A stretch of 64,000 nt of DNA, taken from positions 66,587 through 130,586 of the forward strand of contig DAIPYN010000002.1 in assembly GCA_036782715.1 (NCBI GenBank), read 5' to 3'. Of this stretch, positions 25,028 to 33,481 are shown piece by piece (the stretch's first letter is position 1; every line of letters begins with the position of its first letter). The notes under the pieces were generated by a model. It searched no databases and was not told the DNA's origin. It was given only the letters and a program-made list of their open reading frames with translations. A program made the position numbers and the translations under genes. Source of the DNA: UBA3478 sp036782715 (GTDB lineage: Bacteria > Bacteroidota > Bacteroidia > Flavobacteriales > Flavobacteriaceae).

Positions 25028-25909
25028 ATGCTAGAAGTCTCTGACATTCTTGCCCGAGTTCGAAAGATTGCTCTTAAAACTCGTAGGCTTTCTGACCATG
25101 TTTTTGGAGGAGAATACCATTCTTCTTTCAAAGGTAGAGGTATGACCTTTAGTGAAGTAAGAAAGTACGAATACGGGGATGATGTAAGAACGATCGACTG
25201 GAATGTTACTGCACGAAATAGAGAGCCTTATTCAAAGGTTTTTGAAGAAGAACGCGAACTCACCTTAATGCTAGCTGTAGATGTTAGTTCGTCTGGTCTT
25301 TTTGGTAGTGGCGAAACTACCAAACTTGAAAAAAGCATTGAAATCGCGGCAATTCTCGCATTCTCTGCCCTACAAAACAATGATAAAGTTGGGCTCCTTG
25401 CTTTTTCTGACGAAGTCGAGTTTTTCTTACCTCCCAAAAAGGGAAAGGCCCATCTTTTGAGAATTATCAGAGAACTCCTCGTACTTTCTGACCCCTCGAA
25501 ACCTCCGCAGAAAACGAGTATCGACAAGGCGCTCTCATCTCTTTCTGGTTATCTTAAAAAGAAAACCATTGTCTTTGTACTATCTGACTTTCTAGATACT
25601 GGCTACGAAAAATCGCTACGAATTTTGGCAAAGCGACACGATGTAAATGGGTTTCGTATTTATGATGCTCTCGAAATGGCAATGCCTAATTTAGGTTTGA
25701 TTCCTATGAGGTCCTTAGAAGAGGATGCCATCACCTACGTAGATACCGGGTCAAAAAGTATCGCTAAAACCTATACCAACGATATTGATTCAGCCGTATC
25801 CTACTTTGAAAAGAGCTTTACTCAAGTAGGAGCCCCGATGGTAAGTTGTGAATTAAATGAAGATCATATTTCTAAACTACTTCAGTTCTTTAAGGCAAAG
25901 CATCGCTAA
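25028..25909 (+). CDS. DUF58 domain-containing protein
   Basis: The 293-residue protein has the DUF58 signature region (GGEYHSSFKGRGMTFSEVRKYEYGDDVRTIDWNVTARNREPYSKVFEEERELTLML) followed by a vWA-like fold with LAVDVSSSGLFG (MIDAS-like DxSxS) and LSDFLDTG. It is the standard partner of MoxR, presumably presented to the ATPase. It starts 8 nt after moxR, and its TAA overlaps the next ATG by one base (TAATG). Confidence 0.92.
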   Translation: MLEVSDILARVRKIALKTRRLSDHVFGGEYHSSFKGRGMTFSEVRKYEYGDDVRTIDWNVTARNREPYSKVFEEERELTLMLAVDVSSSGLFGSGETTKLEKSIEIAAILAFSALQNNDKVGLLAFSDEVEFFLPPKKGKAHLLRIIRELLVLSDPSKPPQKTSIDKALSSLSGYLKKKTIVFVLSDFLDTGYEKSLRILAKRHDVNGFRIYDALEMAMPNLGLIPMRSLEEDAITYVDTGSKSIAKTYTNDIDSAVSYFEKSFTQVGAPMVSCELNEDHISKLLQFFKAKHR

Positions 25910-27420
25910 TGAAAAGCTTCTTAGCAACATATAAAATCATCTCAATGCTAGTTCTTGCTCTGTTTATTCACCAAGGATATGGTCAAGAAGTAACTGCCTC
26001 CATCGATCGAGACAGTCTGCTAATTGGTGAGCAAATTGAGTTACAGCTTAGCGCTTCTGCTGATCCTGAAGCCTTGATTCTATTTCCAGAAGGGCAAACC
26101 TTCTATCCGCTCGAGGTAGTCAATGAATCAGCGATTGACACCTTGTCTAAAAGGCCTCAACTATCGCTTCGTAAAATCTATAAGATTACTCAGTTTGATG
26201 CCGGAGATTATCTTATTGCCCCCCAACAAATCACCATTAACAGGAATCCGTATACTACCGAGGCAATTCCTGTTCGAATCAACGATGTGGTCGTCGATAC
26301 GACTGCCCAAGGACTGTACGATATTAAACCTCTTGGTCAAAAAGTTCCTGAACCTCAGAATTATTGGCCTTATGTGCTGATCACTGCTCTCATCGCGATC
26401 GGGCTTCTTGTTTATTTCAAAAGATCTCGTGAAAAGAAACGAGTAGTTAGCCCCTTTGAAGAGGCAATCGACTCCATTGATCGCCTAAAGCAGATAGAAG
26501 TAATCGAGTCAGCATCTATTTACTACTCAGCGACTTCTATTTTTAAAACCTACCTGCACCAAAGACTCACATTGTCTACCGAGCAGCGAACCTCCAAGGA
26601 GCTCATTGGCCTACTAGATAGTCTCGGCAAAAACGAGTCTTATTACCAGCAAACCAACGAGCAGCAGACTGGTCTGAAGGAACTACTTAATCGAGCAGAA
26701 CTCTACAAATTCGCGAAACAGATGGTTACCGATGAGCAGCGAAGTGCTGATCTTTTATTTATCAGTCAAACGATCAAGGCATACGAGGAGGGTTACCTAA
26801 AAAAATTAGAAGCACTTACCATCGTGCCTCAGAAGAAAAATCGATTAAGACAGCGTACGATCATCGGCATTTCGACCTTAGTTTTAGTACTAGGGACACT
26901 TGGCATCTATGGATACCTAAACGGCTACCAGAATCTATGGGATAGCATTACTCTTAACCCGTTCAAAAAGTCCTACGAACAAACTTGGGTCTCGTCAAGT
27001 TATGGCTTTCCTCCAGTAAGTATTGAATCTCCAGAGGCATTAATTAGGAACGAGGAAGGGTTTATTTGGAATCTTAATGAAGATTTAACCGTCGCTATTC
27101 GAATTGAAAAAAGAGAAGGTGAATCTGAGATTGACTTTGTGGCCCTTTCAGAAGCACAACTCCTTCGATTTGAAGAAAAAGGTTTTTCAACGATTTTACC
27201 CAAATCAGAAATATACAACACTAAAGAGGAGGTCACGGGTTACCATTCATTCGGTACTGCACTAGATGCATCGAAGAATGAACGATCATTCGACCATCTT
27301 ATTTTTGGCGGAAAAGGGTTTTCTCAAGAAGTAGTTATTATCTACCCAACCGGAGATCGTTGGGCTGAACAAATAGCCGCTAGAATAATGGAGTCTATAA
27401 AAGTAACTACCGAACTATGA
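25909..27420 (+). CDS. Membrane protein of the bat operon (DUF4381/BatD-like organisation)
   Basis: The 503-residue protein has a signal peptide (ending GYGQ), an immunoglobulin-like extracytoplasmic domain resembling the start of BatD (EVTASIDRDSLLIGEQIELQLSASADPEALILFPEG), a transmembrane helix at about residues 155-172 (YVLITALIAIGLLVYF), a cytoplasmic helical domain (about 180-295, DUF4381-like) and a second transmembrane helix (GISTLVLVLGTLGIYGYL). The C-terminal roughly 170-residue domain is one I do not recognise (SYGFPPVSIESPEALIRNEEGF...). It sits where flavobacteria carry an extra gene between DUF58 and batA. Its function is not established; scaffolding of the Bat complex is inference. 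Confidence 0.7.
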   Translation: MKSFLATYKIISMLVLALFIHQGYGQEVTASIDRDSLLIGEQIELQLSASADPEALILFPEGQTFYPLEVVNESAIDTLSKRPQLSLRKIYKITQFDAGDYLIAPQQITINRNPYTTEAIPVRINDVVVDTTAQGLYDIKPLGQKVPEPQNYWPYVLITALIAIGLLVYFKRSREKKRVVSPFEEAIDSIDRLKQIEVIESASIYYSATSIFKTYLHQRLTLSTEQRTSKELIGLLDSLGKNESYYQQTNEQQTGLKELLNRAELYKFAKQMVTDEQRSADLLFISQTIKAYEEGYLKKLEALTIVPQKKNRLRQRTIIGISTLVLVLGTLGIYGYLNGYQNLWDSITLNPFKKSYEQTWVSSSYGFPPVSIESPEALIRNEEGFIWNLNEDLTVAIRIEKREGESEIDFVALSEAQLLRFEEKGFSTILPKSEIYNTKEEVTGYHSFGTALDASKNERSFDHLIFGGKGFSQEVVIIYPTGDRWAEQIAARIMESIKVTTEL

Positions 27421-28421
27421 AAGAAGTCCTTTTAGCTCCTTATAAAAATCCTGAGTGGTTTGCGCTTTTCGCAGTCCTATTACTGCTTGTACTATGGAAG
27501 CTTAAGGGCAGCTCGAAAGAGTCTGTATTTTTCAACTTTTCTACAACGGTTAAGCGATCAAACGGTCTTAAACCTAAACTACGTCCTTTAATTTGGGTGC
27601 TCCGTATCGCAGCCTTAGCGTCGCTGATCATGGCTTTAGCAAGGCCTCAGACTGCTGGAGTAAACACCAAGACGAAAACTTCTAGCGGCATAGATATCGT
27701 TCTTTCAATCGACGTGAGTTCGAGTATGCTTGCCAAAGATCTACAACCTAACCGACTTGAAGCCTTGAAAGAAGTGGCTTCAGACTTCGTTAAAGACCGA
27801 AAAAGTGACCGAATCGGGCTCGTTGTATATGCTGGAGAAAGTTATACGAAAACACCCCTGACCACCGATACCGAAATTACACTCACTGCACTTTCTGAGC
27901 TAAGCTTCGGAGCTATTGAGGACGGAACCGCTATCGGAATGGGGTTAGCAACAGCAGTGAATCGACTCAAAGAAAGTGATGCCATTTCAAAGATCATCAT
28001 CTTACTTACAGACGGTGTAAACAATAGCGGATTCATTGAACCTGAGACTGCTGCCAATCTCGCCCTCGAATATGGTATCAAAATTTACACGATTGGTCTA
28101 GGAACTAATGGTAATGCTTTAAGCCCCATTGCCTACAATCCTGACGGCTCGTTCAGATACGGAATGCGTTCAGTAGAAATCGATGAAGAGCTCCTTAAAA
28201 GCGTATCAGAGCTTACTGGCGGAAGCTACTACAGAGCCACAGACAACCAAAGCCTTGAAGCCATCTACGATCAAATCAACGAGCTAGAAAAGAGCGAAAT
28301 CGAAGAGTTTAGTTATTACACCTACGAAGAACACTTTAGATTCTGGGTGTTCATAGCCTTAAGTCTACTCGCTGTTGAATTATTATTACGTCACACCCTT
28401 TTTAGAGAAGCACTGTCATGA
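27417..28421 (+). CDS. batA: Aerotolerance-type vWA membrane protein BatA
   Basis: The 334-residue protein has two N-terminal membrane helices (about 15-25 and 60-77), a vWA domain with an intact MIDAS (VLSIDVSSSMLAKDLQPNRLEALK, TTDTEIT, LLTDGVNNSG) and a C-terminal membrane helix (FWVFIALSLLAVELLL). BatA homologues were named from Bacteroides aerotolerance, but a precise biochemical role is lacking. It overlaps the genes on both sides by 4 nt (ATGA), indicating translational coupling. Confidence 0.92.
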   Translation: MKEVLLAPYKNPEWFALFAVLLLLVLWKLKGSSKESVFFNFSTTVKRSNGLKPKLRPLIWVLRIAALASLIMALARPQTAGVNTKTKTSSGIDIVLSIDVSSSMLAKDLQPNRLEALKEVASDFVKDRKSDRIGLVVYAGESYTKTPLTTDTEITLTALSELSFGAIEDGTAIGMGLATAVNRLKESDAISKIIILLTDGVNNSGFIEPETAANLALEYGIKIYTIGLGTNGNALSPIAYNPDGSFRYGMRSVEIDEELLKSVSELTGGSYYRATDNQSLEAIYDQINELEKSEIEEFSYYTYEEHFRFWVFIALSLLAVELLLRHTLFREALS

Positions 28422-29449
28422 TGTTAGTCGAACATACCCAATACCTCACTATGGGCGGGATCGTTGTTCTGCTAGTCACCCTTCTTTTTGTAGGGTATCG
28501 AGCGTGGCAAAAGCATACGCTTAAAAAAGCCCAGCCCGATGAGAAGTTAAGGAACCTGATGCTAGAAAGACTCGCCCCGCTTCGAAGCAATAAAAATGGC
28601 TTACTAAAGCGCGTTCTTATGCTTCTAGCCATCTATTTAGCCTTTATTGGATTAGCCAATCCTAAGATAGGAACACAATTAGGTACGGTGAAAAGAGAAG
28701 GAGTTGATCTAGTATTTGCCATCGATGTCTCAAAGAGTATGCTCACTGAGGACATTGCTCCTAATCGTATAGAAAAGGCAAAACGCATCGTTGCAGAAAC
28801 ACTTTCAGAGCTCAAGGGAGACCGAGTCGGAATCATTACTTACGCAGCCTCAGCCTTCCCACAGCTTCCCATCACAACAGACTATGGAGCCGCACGCATG
28901 TTTCTTAAAGGAGTGAATACAGACATGATGTCTTCTCAAGGAACAGCTATTTTAGAAGCTGTTAAGCTTGCTGGTACGTTTTTCGATCCAAATGCTGAGA
29001 CCCGTAGAGTGCTCGTTTTATTATCTGACGGAGAAGATCACAATGAGACCGGAGTGGATATCATCGCCGATACTGCCAATCAGGCGAACATTCAAATCAT
29101 CACGGTTGCTACAGGTACCACCTCTGGAGGCCCAATTCCCGAAGGAGGAATAGCAAAAGGCAGCTTTAAAAAAGACAGTGAAGGCAATGTAGTCATCTCA
29201 AAGTTGAACAAAGACGTATTAGAAGAATTGGCCGATAGTACCAACGGCGTTTATATCGATACCCCAACCACTGAAGCAACGATATCAACAATAAGCGATT
29301 TTCTAGCGCAACTAGACAAAACCGCTTTTGAAACGCAGACCTACTCTAACTATAAAGATCAATTTCAATGGTTCATAGCCATTGCCTTTGTTATTTTAGT
29401 CATTGAATTCTTAATTCCTGAGCGTAAACTACAATGGTTTAAAAAATGA
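28418..29449 (+). CDS. batB: Aerotolerance-type vWA membrane protein BatB
   Basis: This is a 343-residue paralogue of BatA with the same layout: N-terminal helices (IVVLLVTLLFVGY, LLAIYLAFIGLANP), a vWA domain with MIDAS residues (VFAIDVSKSMLTEDIAPNRIEKAKRI, TTDYGAAR, LLSDGEDHNETG) and a C-terminal helix (FIAIAFVILVIEFLI). BatA and BatB are always neighbours in Bacteroidota and probably assemble together. Overlaps of 4 nt on both sides support coupled translation. Confidence 0.92.
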   Translation: MMLVEHTQYLTMGGIVVLLVTLLFVGYRAWQKHTLKKAQPDEKLRNLMLERLAPLRSNKNGLLKRVLMLLAIYLAFIGLANPKIGTQLGTVKREGVDLVFAIDVSKSMLTEDIAPNRIEKAKRIVAETLSELKGDRVGIITYAASAFPQLPITTDYGAARMFLKGVNTDMMSSQGTAILEAVKLAGTFFDPNAETRRVLVLLSDGEDHNETGVDIIADTANQANIQIITVATGTTSGGPIPEGGIAKGSFKKDSEGNVVISKLNKDVLEELADSTNGVYIDTPTTEATISTISDFLAQLDKTAFETQTYSNYKDQFQWFIAIAFVILVIEFLIPERKLQWFKK

Positions 29450-30291
29450 AAAAGCAATTACTCTTTCATATCATCGTATGCATCGGGCTCTTCGCAAATG
29501 GCCAGCGTTTAGAGGTTGAAAAACTCAACAATAGTGGAATCGATAAGATTAGCGCTCCAACGAAGGCAGAACAGTTATTTCGACAAGCATCGGCTATTGA
29601 CACCACTTATGCTGAGGCTCCTTACAATCTTGGAACAACACTCTACAGGGAGAATCACATTGAGGAAGCTTTTGGTCATCTAAAAGAGGCAGCAAATCGA
29701 AGCTCACAACCCGATCTCTCCCATAAAGCATTCCATAACATAGGCAATGTTTATATGCAAAAGGAAGAATACGATAATGCGATAGAAGCCTATAAACAGG
29801 CCCTTCGAAATGATCCTACCGATGAAGAAACTCGGTATAACCTCGCTTTAGCAAAAAAGAAAAAAGAAGAACAACAGCAAGAACAGAATCAAGATCAGGA
29901 TCAAAATCAAGACCAGGATCAAGACCAAGACCAACAGGATCAACAAGAAAACGAGGAAAAGAAAGAGAACGACCAGGAAGACAAAGAGGGTGATCAAGAG
30001 AAAGAAGGGGATCAGGGAGAGTCTAAAGAAAAGGAGAAAGAATCAGAGGACGAGAAGGGAGATGGGTCTGAAAAAGAAGAACAGAAAAAAGGTCAAGGAG
30101 ATCAAAAACAAGAACAAGGCAAACGACCAGAAGACAAGCAGCCTCAAGGCAATCCTAAGCCTCAAGAACTTTCTAAACAACAGATAGAAAACCTTTTACA
30201 GGCCCTTCAAAATGAAGAGAATAAAGTGCAAGAAAAAATGAACGCTAAAAAGGTTCAAGGTCGTAAATTGAAAGTCGAAAAAGATTGGTGA
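29446..30291 (+). CDS. batC: TPR protein BatC with low-complexity acidic/Gln-rich tail
   Basis: The 281-residue protein has a signal peptide (LLFHIIVCIGLFANGQ) and about three tetratricopeptide repeats (residues 45-135, for example AEAPYNLGTTLYRENHIEEAFGHLKEAANR and KAFHNIGNVYMQKEEYDNAIEAYKQAL). A long tail follows, made almost wholly of Gln, Asp, Glu and Lys (about 140-245), and then a short conserved helix (KQQIENLLQALQNEENKVQEKMNAKK). The tail is likely disordered. The stop overlaps the ATG of batD by one base. The role is presumed protein-protein interaction in the Bat complex. Confidence 0.9.
   Translation: MKKQLLFHIIVCIGLFANGQRLEVEKLNNSGIDKISAPTKAEQLFRQASAIDTTYAEAPYNLGTTLYRENHIEEAFGHLKEAANRSSQPDLSHKAFHNIGNVYMQKEEYDNAIEAYKQALRNDPTDEETRYNLALAKKKKEEQQQEQNQDQDQNQDQDQDQDQQDQQENEEKKENDQEDKEGDQEKEGDQGESKEKEKESEDEKGDGSEKEEQKKGQGDQKQEQGKRPEDKQPQGNPKPQELSKQQIENLLQALQNEENKVQEKMNAKKVQGRKLKVEKDW
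29869..29950 (+). repeat. Degenerate hexanucleotide repeat (GAYCAR) inside batC
   Basis: A run of CAA/CAG and GAT/GAC/AAT codons gives alternating Gln-Asp/Asn dipeptides (QNQDQDQNQDQDQDQDQQ). Units differ at third positions, so the tract is old or maintained at protein level, but the pattern could still allow length change by slippage. Confidence 0.7.
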
Positions 30292-32042
30292 TGAAACGCT
30301 GGGCAGTACTCTTATTTTCTCTTTTCAGTCTAGTTGCAAAGGCTCAAGATAATAGCGTCAAATTCGAAGCGGTCTTGAGTAAAGCTAAACTAGGTCAAAA
30401 TGAACGGCTTAGAGTTTCTTTTGAAATGAATAAGGACGGGGATTTCTTTGAAGCACCTTCCTTTGAAAATTTCGAGGTGCTCATGGGGCCTTCACAATCA
30501 ATCAGCTCTTCCTTTATCAATGGCAAGCGGAGTTTTTCTAAATCGTACACCTATGTTCTTAGACCCAAAAAGCAAGGACAATTAATCATTGATAGCGCCT
30601 CGATAACCATCGATAACACCGTTTATACCACAGACCCTAAAACAGTTCTAGTAACAAAGCCCATTGACAACCCTAATGCACCGAAGACAGCGCAAGATAT
30701 CGCCGATGAAAGCCTTTACCTAGTTGCAACACTATCTAATGACAAGCCTTACTTAAATCAAGGAGTTTTAGTGACCTATACTCTTTATTTTTCGCCGAGG
30801 GTATACATTAACAATTTCATACCTGTTGAGAATCCAACCTATAAAAATTTCTGGAGCCAAGACCTACCTATAAAAGAATACGAAACGCGAAGAACCACGT
30901 TCAGAAACGAAAGTTTCAACGCAGTAGATTTAAAAACCGTAGTATTATACCCTCAGAAGTCTGGTTCATTAGCCTTAGATCCTTTTGCACTTGAGCTCTA
31001 TGTTCAAATACCTACCGGGAGAAGAGATTTCTTTGGTGATCCAATCATGAGATCAGCAACGAAAACAGTCAAAGCGGGTGACCTTAGCATTAATGTGAGA
31101 GAGCTACCAGAAGAGGGAAAACCTTCTGATTTTAGTGGTGCGGTAGGAGATTTTGAGTTGTCAGTAGATGCAAGCAGAACCAACTTAGAGGCCAACGAAT
31201 CTACCCAAATCAAAGTTAAGATTAGCGGGAAAGGGAATCTAAAATTACTATCTATCCCTGAATTAAGTTTGCCGTCAGCACTCGAAAAGTACGATCCCGA
31301 ATATACCGATAACGTTAGGGTAAACAGAGAAGGTATGAACGGTTCGGTGACCAATTCTTATACTGTAGTACCGAGATATGCAGGGAGTTATCCTGTCGAC
31401 CCCGTAGCCTTTACCTATTTCGATCCGAATACAAAAAGCTACAAAATACTAAATAGTGATTCCTTTGATCTTACGGTAGAAGGAAATACGCTGCTTCCTA
31501 ACACAAGCGCATCAACACCAATCGTAGAGAAAAACACTCCTGTTACTTCTGGGTTTAAATCGAATGCTTATCAAACAAGCCTCGTCACGATGGTTAGTTC
31601 TCCCTGGTTTGAGAGTAATGCCTATTACCTCATCTTGGCTCTACTCGTTATATTAGGATTCACCATAAATCCTATCATAAATAAGCTTAAAACACGTCTA
31701 GGATCGTCAGCTCAAGGGGCTAAAAAGGCGCTTCCGAAAAAAATCAAAACGCTTTTAAAACGAGCAGACAAACTTACTAGAGAACAAAATCCTGAATTTT
31801 ATTCTATCGCCTCCGAAATTCTATTCTTATGCCTAGAAAAGTATTCAGGAGTCGATTTGTCTACGGCCTCTACACAGGAGCGAGAAGAGAAACTTCAAAC
31901 ACTGGGCGCTGATAAAGGCCTAATTGAGCGAATAAACACCATTAATGACCGAATCCTTATGGTTAGGTACAGTGGCTCAGCAAGTGCTCGAATCGAAGAA
32001 GATTTAAAAATACTTCATAACATAATTGACGATCTTTTATAA
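30291..32042 (+). CDS. batD: BatD, oxygen-tolerance-type membrane protein
   Basis: The 583-residue protein has a signal peptide (RWAVLLFSLFSLVAKAQ), several extracytoplasmic immunoglobulin-like beta domains (VKFEAVLSKAKLGQNERLRVSFEMN, YTLYFSPRVYINNF, FELSVDASRTNLEANESTQIKVKISGKGNLKLL), one transmembrane helix near residue 450 (YYLILALLVILGFTI) and a cytoplasmic helical tail. This is the BatD family architecture. The open frame extends to a TTG at 30285, but the ATG at 30291 overlaps the batC stop as TGATG and puts the signal peptide at the N terminus. batE follows 4 nt later. Confidence 0.9.
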   Translation: MKRWAVLLFSLFSLVAKAQDNSVKFEAVLSKAKLGQNERLRVSFEMNKDGDFFEAPSFENFEVLMGPSQSISSSFINGKRSFSKSYTYVLRPKKQGQLIIDSASITIDNTVYTTDPKTVLVTKPIDNPNAPKTAQDIADESLYLVATLSNDKPYLNQGVLVTYTLYFSPRVYINNFIPVENPTYKNFWSQDLPIKEYETRRTTFRNESFNAVDLKTVVLYPQKSGSLALDPFALELYVQIPTGRRDFFGDPIMRSATKTVKAGDLSINVRELPEEGKPSDFSGAVGDFELSVDASRTNLEANESTQIKVKISGKGNLKLLSIPELSLPSALEKYDPEYTDNVRVNREGMNGSVTNSYTVVPRYAGSYPVDPVAFTYFDPNTKSYKILNSDSFDLTVEGNTLLPNTSASTPIVEKNTPVTSGFKSNAYQTSLVTMVSSPWFESNAYYLILALLVILGFTINPIINKLKTRLGSSAQGAKKALPKKIKTLLKRADKLTREQNPEFYSIASEILFLCLEKYSGVDLSTASTQEREEKLQTLGADKGLIERINTINDRILMVRYSGSASARIEEDLKILHNIIDDLL

Positions 32043-32046
32043 GTCT

Positions 32047-32793
32047 ATGCGAAGCTTAATACTACTTATTGCACTTTTTTTAGGACTCACAATTACTGCG
32101 CAAGAAGCTCCTTTTAAAAAAGGAATAGTAGCCTTTGAGACCGGTAATAAAGCCTATCTTGAAGAGGATTATGATACTGCCATAAAAGCTTATCAGGAGG
32201 TGTTAGCTGAAGGGCTACATTCGAAAGAAGTCTATTTAAATTTAGGTAACGCCTATTATAAAAACGGTCAAACAGCATCCAGCATTCTCTATTACGAAAG
32301 AGGTTTGCTCCACTTCAAGAAGGATGTCGACATACTAACGAATTTGCAATTCGCAGAGAATCAACGGATCGACCGAATTGAACCACTACCCGACTCCATT
32401 ATAAAACGAGTCTATACATTTTTGACAGGCCTGATGAACTCCGAAGATTGGGCTATGACTAGTTTTATTTTTGCGCTATTATTTGCCATTGCAAAAACGG
32501 CAAAATCTCATTTAGGGAAAATGGCCACCCCTAGTCTTATTGTTGCCTCGATGTCCTTTTTGACGCTTCTTTTTATTCAGAAGACCGAACGATCAGAGCA
32601 TTATGCTATTGTATTTGAACCGGCGGTAACGGTACTTAATGATCCAAAAATGGATGCCTCGGTTGCTTTTGAATTACACGAAGGCACCAAGGTAAGACCG
32701 CTAGAAACTTTTGAAAACTTTCAGAAGATCGAAATTGCGAACGGGCAATCAGGTTGGATTACGGCTTCATCGATTCGATTTATTCGAGAGTAG
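32047..32793 (+). CDS. batE: BatE, TPR and SH3 domain protein
   Basis: The 248-residue protein has a signal peptide (SLILLIALFLGLTITAQ), two to three TPR units (residues about 25-110: AYLEEDYDTAIKAYQEVL, VYLNLGNAYYKNGQTASSILYYERGLLHF), two membrane segments (about 130-180) and a C-terminal bacterial SH3 domain (VTVLNDPKMDASVAFELHEGTKVRPLETFENFQKIEIANGQSGWI). This order is that of BatE. The ATG at 32047 is used rather than an upstream TTG. It closes the moxR-bat operon; I see no clear terminator before the carbonic anhydrase gene. Confidence 0.9.
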   Translation: MRSLILLIALFLGLTITAQEAPFKKGIVAFETGNKAYLEEDYDTAIKAYQEVLAEGLHSKEVYLNLGNAYYKNGQTASSILYYERGLLHFKKDVDILTNLQFAENQRIDRIEPLPDSIIKRVYTFLTGLMNSEDWAMTSFIFALLFAIAKTAKSHLGKMATPSLIVASMSFLTLLFIQKTERSEHYAIVFEPAVTVLNDPKMDASVAFELHEGTKVRPLETFENFQKIEIANGQSGWITASSIRFIRE

Positions 32794-32844
32794 TGGTTTA
32801 TTTAGAATTTTTGCTACCTTTTACTAAGATTTAAATTAATCGCT

Positions 32845-33474
32845 ATGCCAACTCAAACAGCAGAAAGTCAATCAAAATTGTCTCCGCAAGAAGCCATCGA
32901 ACTTTTAAAGGAGGGTAACCAACGATTTGTTAGTCGTGAGATGAGAGAACGAGACTTGCTTGCTCAGGTTGAAGAGACTTCGAAAGGACAATTTCCTTTT
33001 GCATGTATCGTTGGCTGTATTGACTCAAGAGTACCTGCAACTGCGGTTTTTGATCAAGGAATTGGATCCTTATTCGTTGCAACCGTGGCCGGTAATATTA
33101 TTAATGAAGACATATTGGGTAGCTTAGAGTTTGGATGTGCCGCAGCGGGATCTAAAGCCATTATTGTTCTGGGTCATACCTCATGTGGTGCGGTGAAAGG
33201 AGCCTGTGATAGTGTCGAATTAGGAAATCTAACCAGTTTACTTTCAAAAATCAATGCCTCTGTAAAAGAGACCGTTGAACCCAATGATCCCTCTATGCGT
33301 AATTCTTCAAACCTTCCATTTGTGAATGAAGTAGCAAAAAATAATGTACTACGATCGGTAGAAAACATCCGCGTTAAATCAAACGTTCTTAGACGCCTAG
33401 AAGAAGATGGTAAAATCACCATCGTTGGGGCCATGTACGATGTAAGTACAGGTCAGGTGAGTTTCCTCGATTAA
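32845..33474 (+). CDS. Beta-class carbonic anhydrase
   Basis: The 209-residue enzyme interconverts CO2 and bicarbonate using zinc. Ligands and the catalytic dyad are visible: CIVGCIDSRVPA (Cys, Asp-Arg pair), GNIINEDILGSLEFGC and VLGHTSCGAVKGA (His and Cys ligands). The protein is cytosolic by appearance, since no signal peptide is seen. It lies just downstream of batE and faces, tail to tail with a 7-nt gap, a SulP transporter, which suggests bicarbonate handling. TACCTTTT at about 32815 is a possible -7 box. Confidence 0.95.
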   Translation: MPTQTAESQSKLSPQEAIELLKEGNQRFVSREMRERDLLAQVEETSKGQFPFACIVGCIDSRVPATAVFDQGIGSLFVATVAGNIINEDILGSLEFGCAAAGSKAIIVLGHTSCGAVKGACDSVELGNLTSLLSKINASVKETVEPNDPSMRNSSNLPFVNEVAKNNVLRSVENIRVKSNVLRRLEEDGKITIVGAMYDVSTGQVSFLD

Positions 33475-33481
33475 GCCTGTA

